Positions 5,531 through 5,635 of a DNA stretch of 5,635 nucleotides are shown in pieces. Below the pieces are notes generated by a model, which worked only from the letters and a program-made list of their open reading frames with translations, was not told the origin of the DNA and did no database searches. Position 1 is the first letter of the stretch. The number at the start of each line of letters is the position of its first letter. This DNA comes from Candidatus Pacearchaeota archaeon (lineage in GTDB: Archaea > Nanobdellota > Nanobdellia > Pacearchaeales > UBA284): NCBI GenBank assembly GCA_023511755.1, contig JAIMAW010000031.1, forward strand, positions 1 through 5,635, read 5' to 3'. The translations under genes were made by a program, and so were the position numbers.

Positions 5531-5635
5531 TGCGCTGGCCGGGATTCGCACCCGGGTCACTTCCGTTCTGCAAAAGTTTTGATAGAATCTTTTTCTAAAA
5601 GATTCTTTGGCAGGGAAGCGTCTTAACTACTGGAC
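5531..5635 (-). tRNA. tRNA-Gly(GCC), intron-containing, first 9 bases outside window
   Basis: Read on the minus strand, the gene enters at D-stem position 10 and ends at A73 (5531); CCA is not encoded. The D-stem is GTCC/AGAC with a 13-22 mismatch, the anticodon stem CTTCC/GGAAG (5618-5614 with 5564-5560) is perfect, and the T-stem CCGGG/CCCGG is perfect. The 3' acceptor strand CCAGCGC (5538-5532) predicts GCGCTGG just beyond the window edge. After removal of a 42-base intron the loop is CT-GCC-A-C, anticodon G5611 C5610 C5609. The discriminator A fits archaeal tRNA-Gly. Unusual bases are A at position 18, normally G, and G at position 55, normally U. Confidence 0.88.
5566..5607 (-). other. 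42-base tRNA intron after position 37
   Basis: The intron lies at the canonical 37/38 site. Four intron bases GCAG pair with exon bases CTGC (positions 32-35, overlapping the anticodon), flanked by three-base bulges CAA and AAC, which is the bulge-helix-bulge motif cut by the archaeal splicing endonuclease. Inside, AGAATCTTTT and AAAAGATTCT form a perfect 10-bp hairpin with a 3-base loop, leaving about 12 unpaired bases before GCAG, so the inner helix is relaxed rather than canonical. Confidence 0.8.

Noticed and set aside
5519..5560. In-frame N-terminal extension of the methyltransferase to a Met at 5560
   Set aside because: The extra residues (TRVRIPASAF) are the translation of the tRNA T-arm and acceptor end, a common artefact; the ATG at 5518 gives the family's expected N-terminus.
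1..5635. CRISPR array, insertion sequence, or mobile element boundary
   Set aside because: I found no regularly spaced repeats beyond the twin 13-base copies, and no transposase, integrase or terminal inverted repeats.
5603..5635. Reading the right-edge RNA as an unspliced tRNA with another anticodon
   Set aside because: Without intron removal CTTCC and GGAAG cannot close a 7-base loop; with the 42-base intron removed every visible arm fits a tRNA-Gly(GCC).

Overview
The window looks archaeal, from a small-genome, AT-rich lineage; a DPANN-type archaeon is my guess, but no single gene proves it. The archaeal signs are a glycine tRNA with an intron in its anticodon loop at a bulge-helix-bulge-like site, BRE/TATA-type boxes about 25 bases upstream of starts or predicted transcript 5' ends, a deoxyhypusine synthase family gene, and a methyltransferase family described from archaea (COG2521).

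Layout, left to right. Bases 1-259 hold the C-terminal end of a deoxyhypusine synthase family protein (+), more GC-rich than the rest. Next come an unrecognised 104-residue protein (377-691, +) and an endonuclease V homologue (744-1409, +) with two of its three acidic metal ligands altered. Converging on it is a 70-residue small protein (1455-1667, -) with a perfect Shine-Dalgarno site and a 13-base direct repeat upstream of its TATA box. A 12-helix MFS transporter follows (1795-3174, -). It diverges, across a short promoter region, from a compact family X DNA polymerase that lacks the usual PHP nuclease domain (3280-4257, +).

The right part is a minus-strand cluster read from the right edge: intron-containing tRNA-Gly(GCC), then an archaeal methyltransferase whose ATG lies only 12 bases past the tRNA, then a predicted secreted lipoprotein whose first codons are one base out of frame with the rest. 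The lipoprotein body carries a Thr-Cys-His pattern resembling CheD-type glutamine deamidases. Its stop codon faces that of the polymerase with one base between.

Functionally, endonuclease V (deaminated adenine) and the Pol beta-like enzyme (gap filling and dRP removal) are both DNA repair functions, though each has its own promoter. The tRNA-methyltransferase-lipoprotein group is the only obvious co-transcribed unit. The points most worth a second look are the lipoprotein with its possible deamidase fold and frameshift, the endonuclease V active site, the minimal polymerase, and the tRNA with paired changes at positions 18 and 55.
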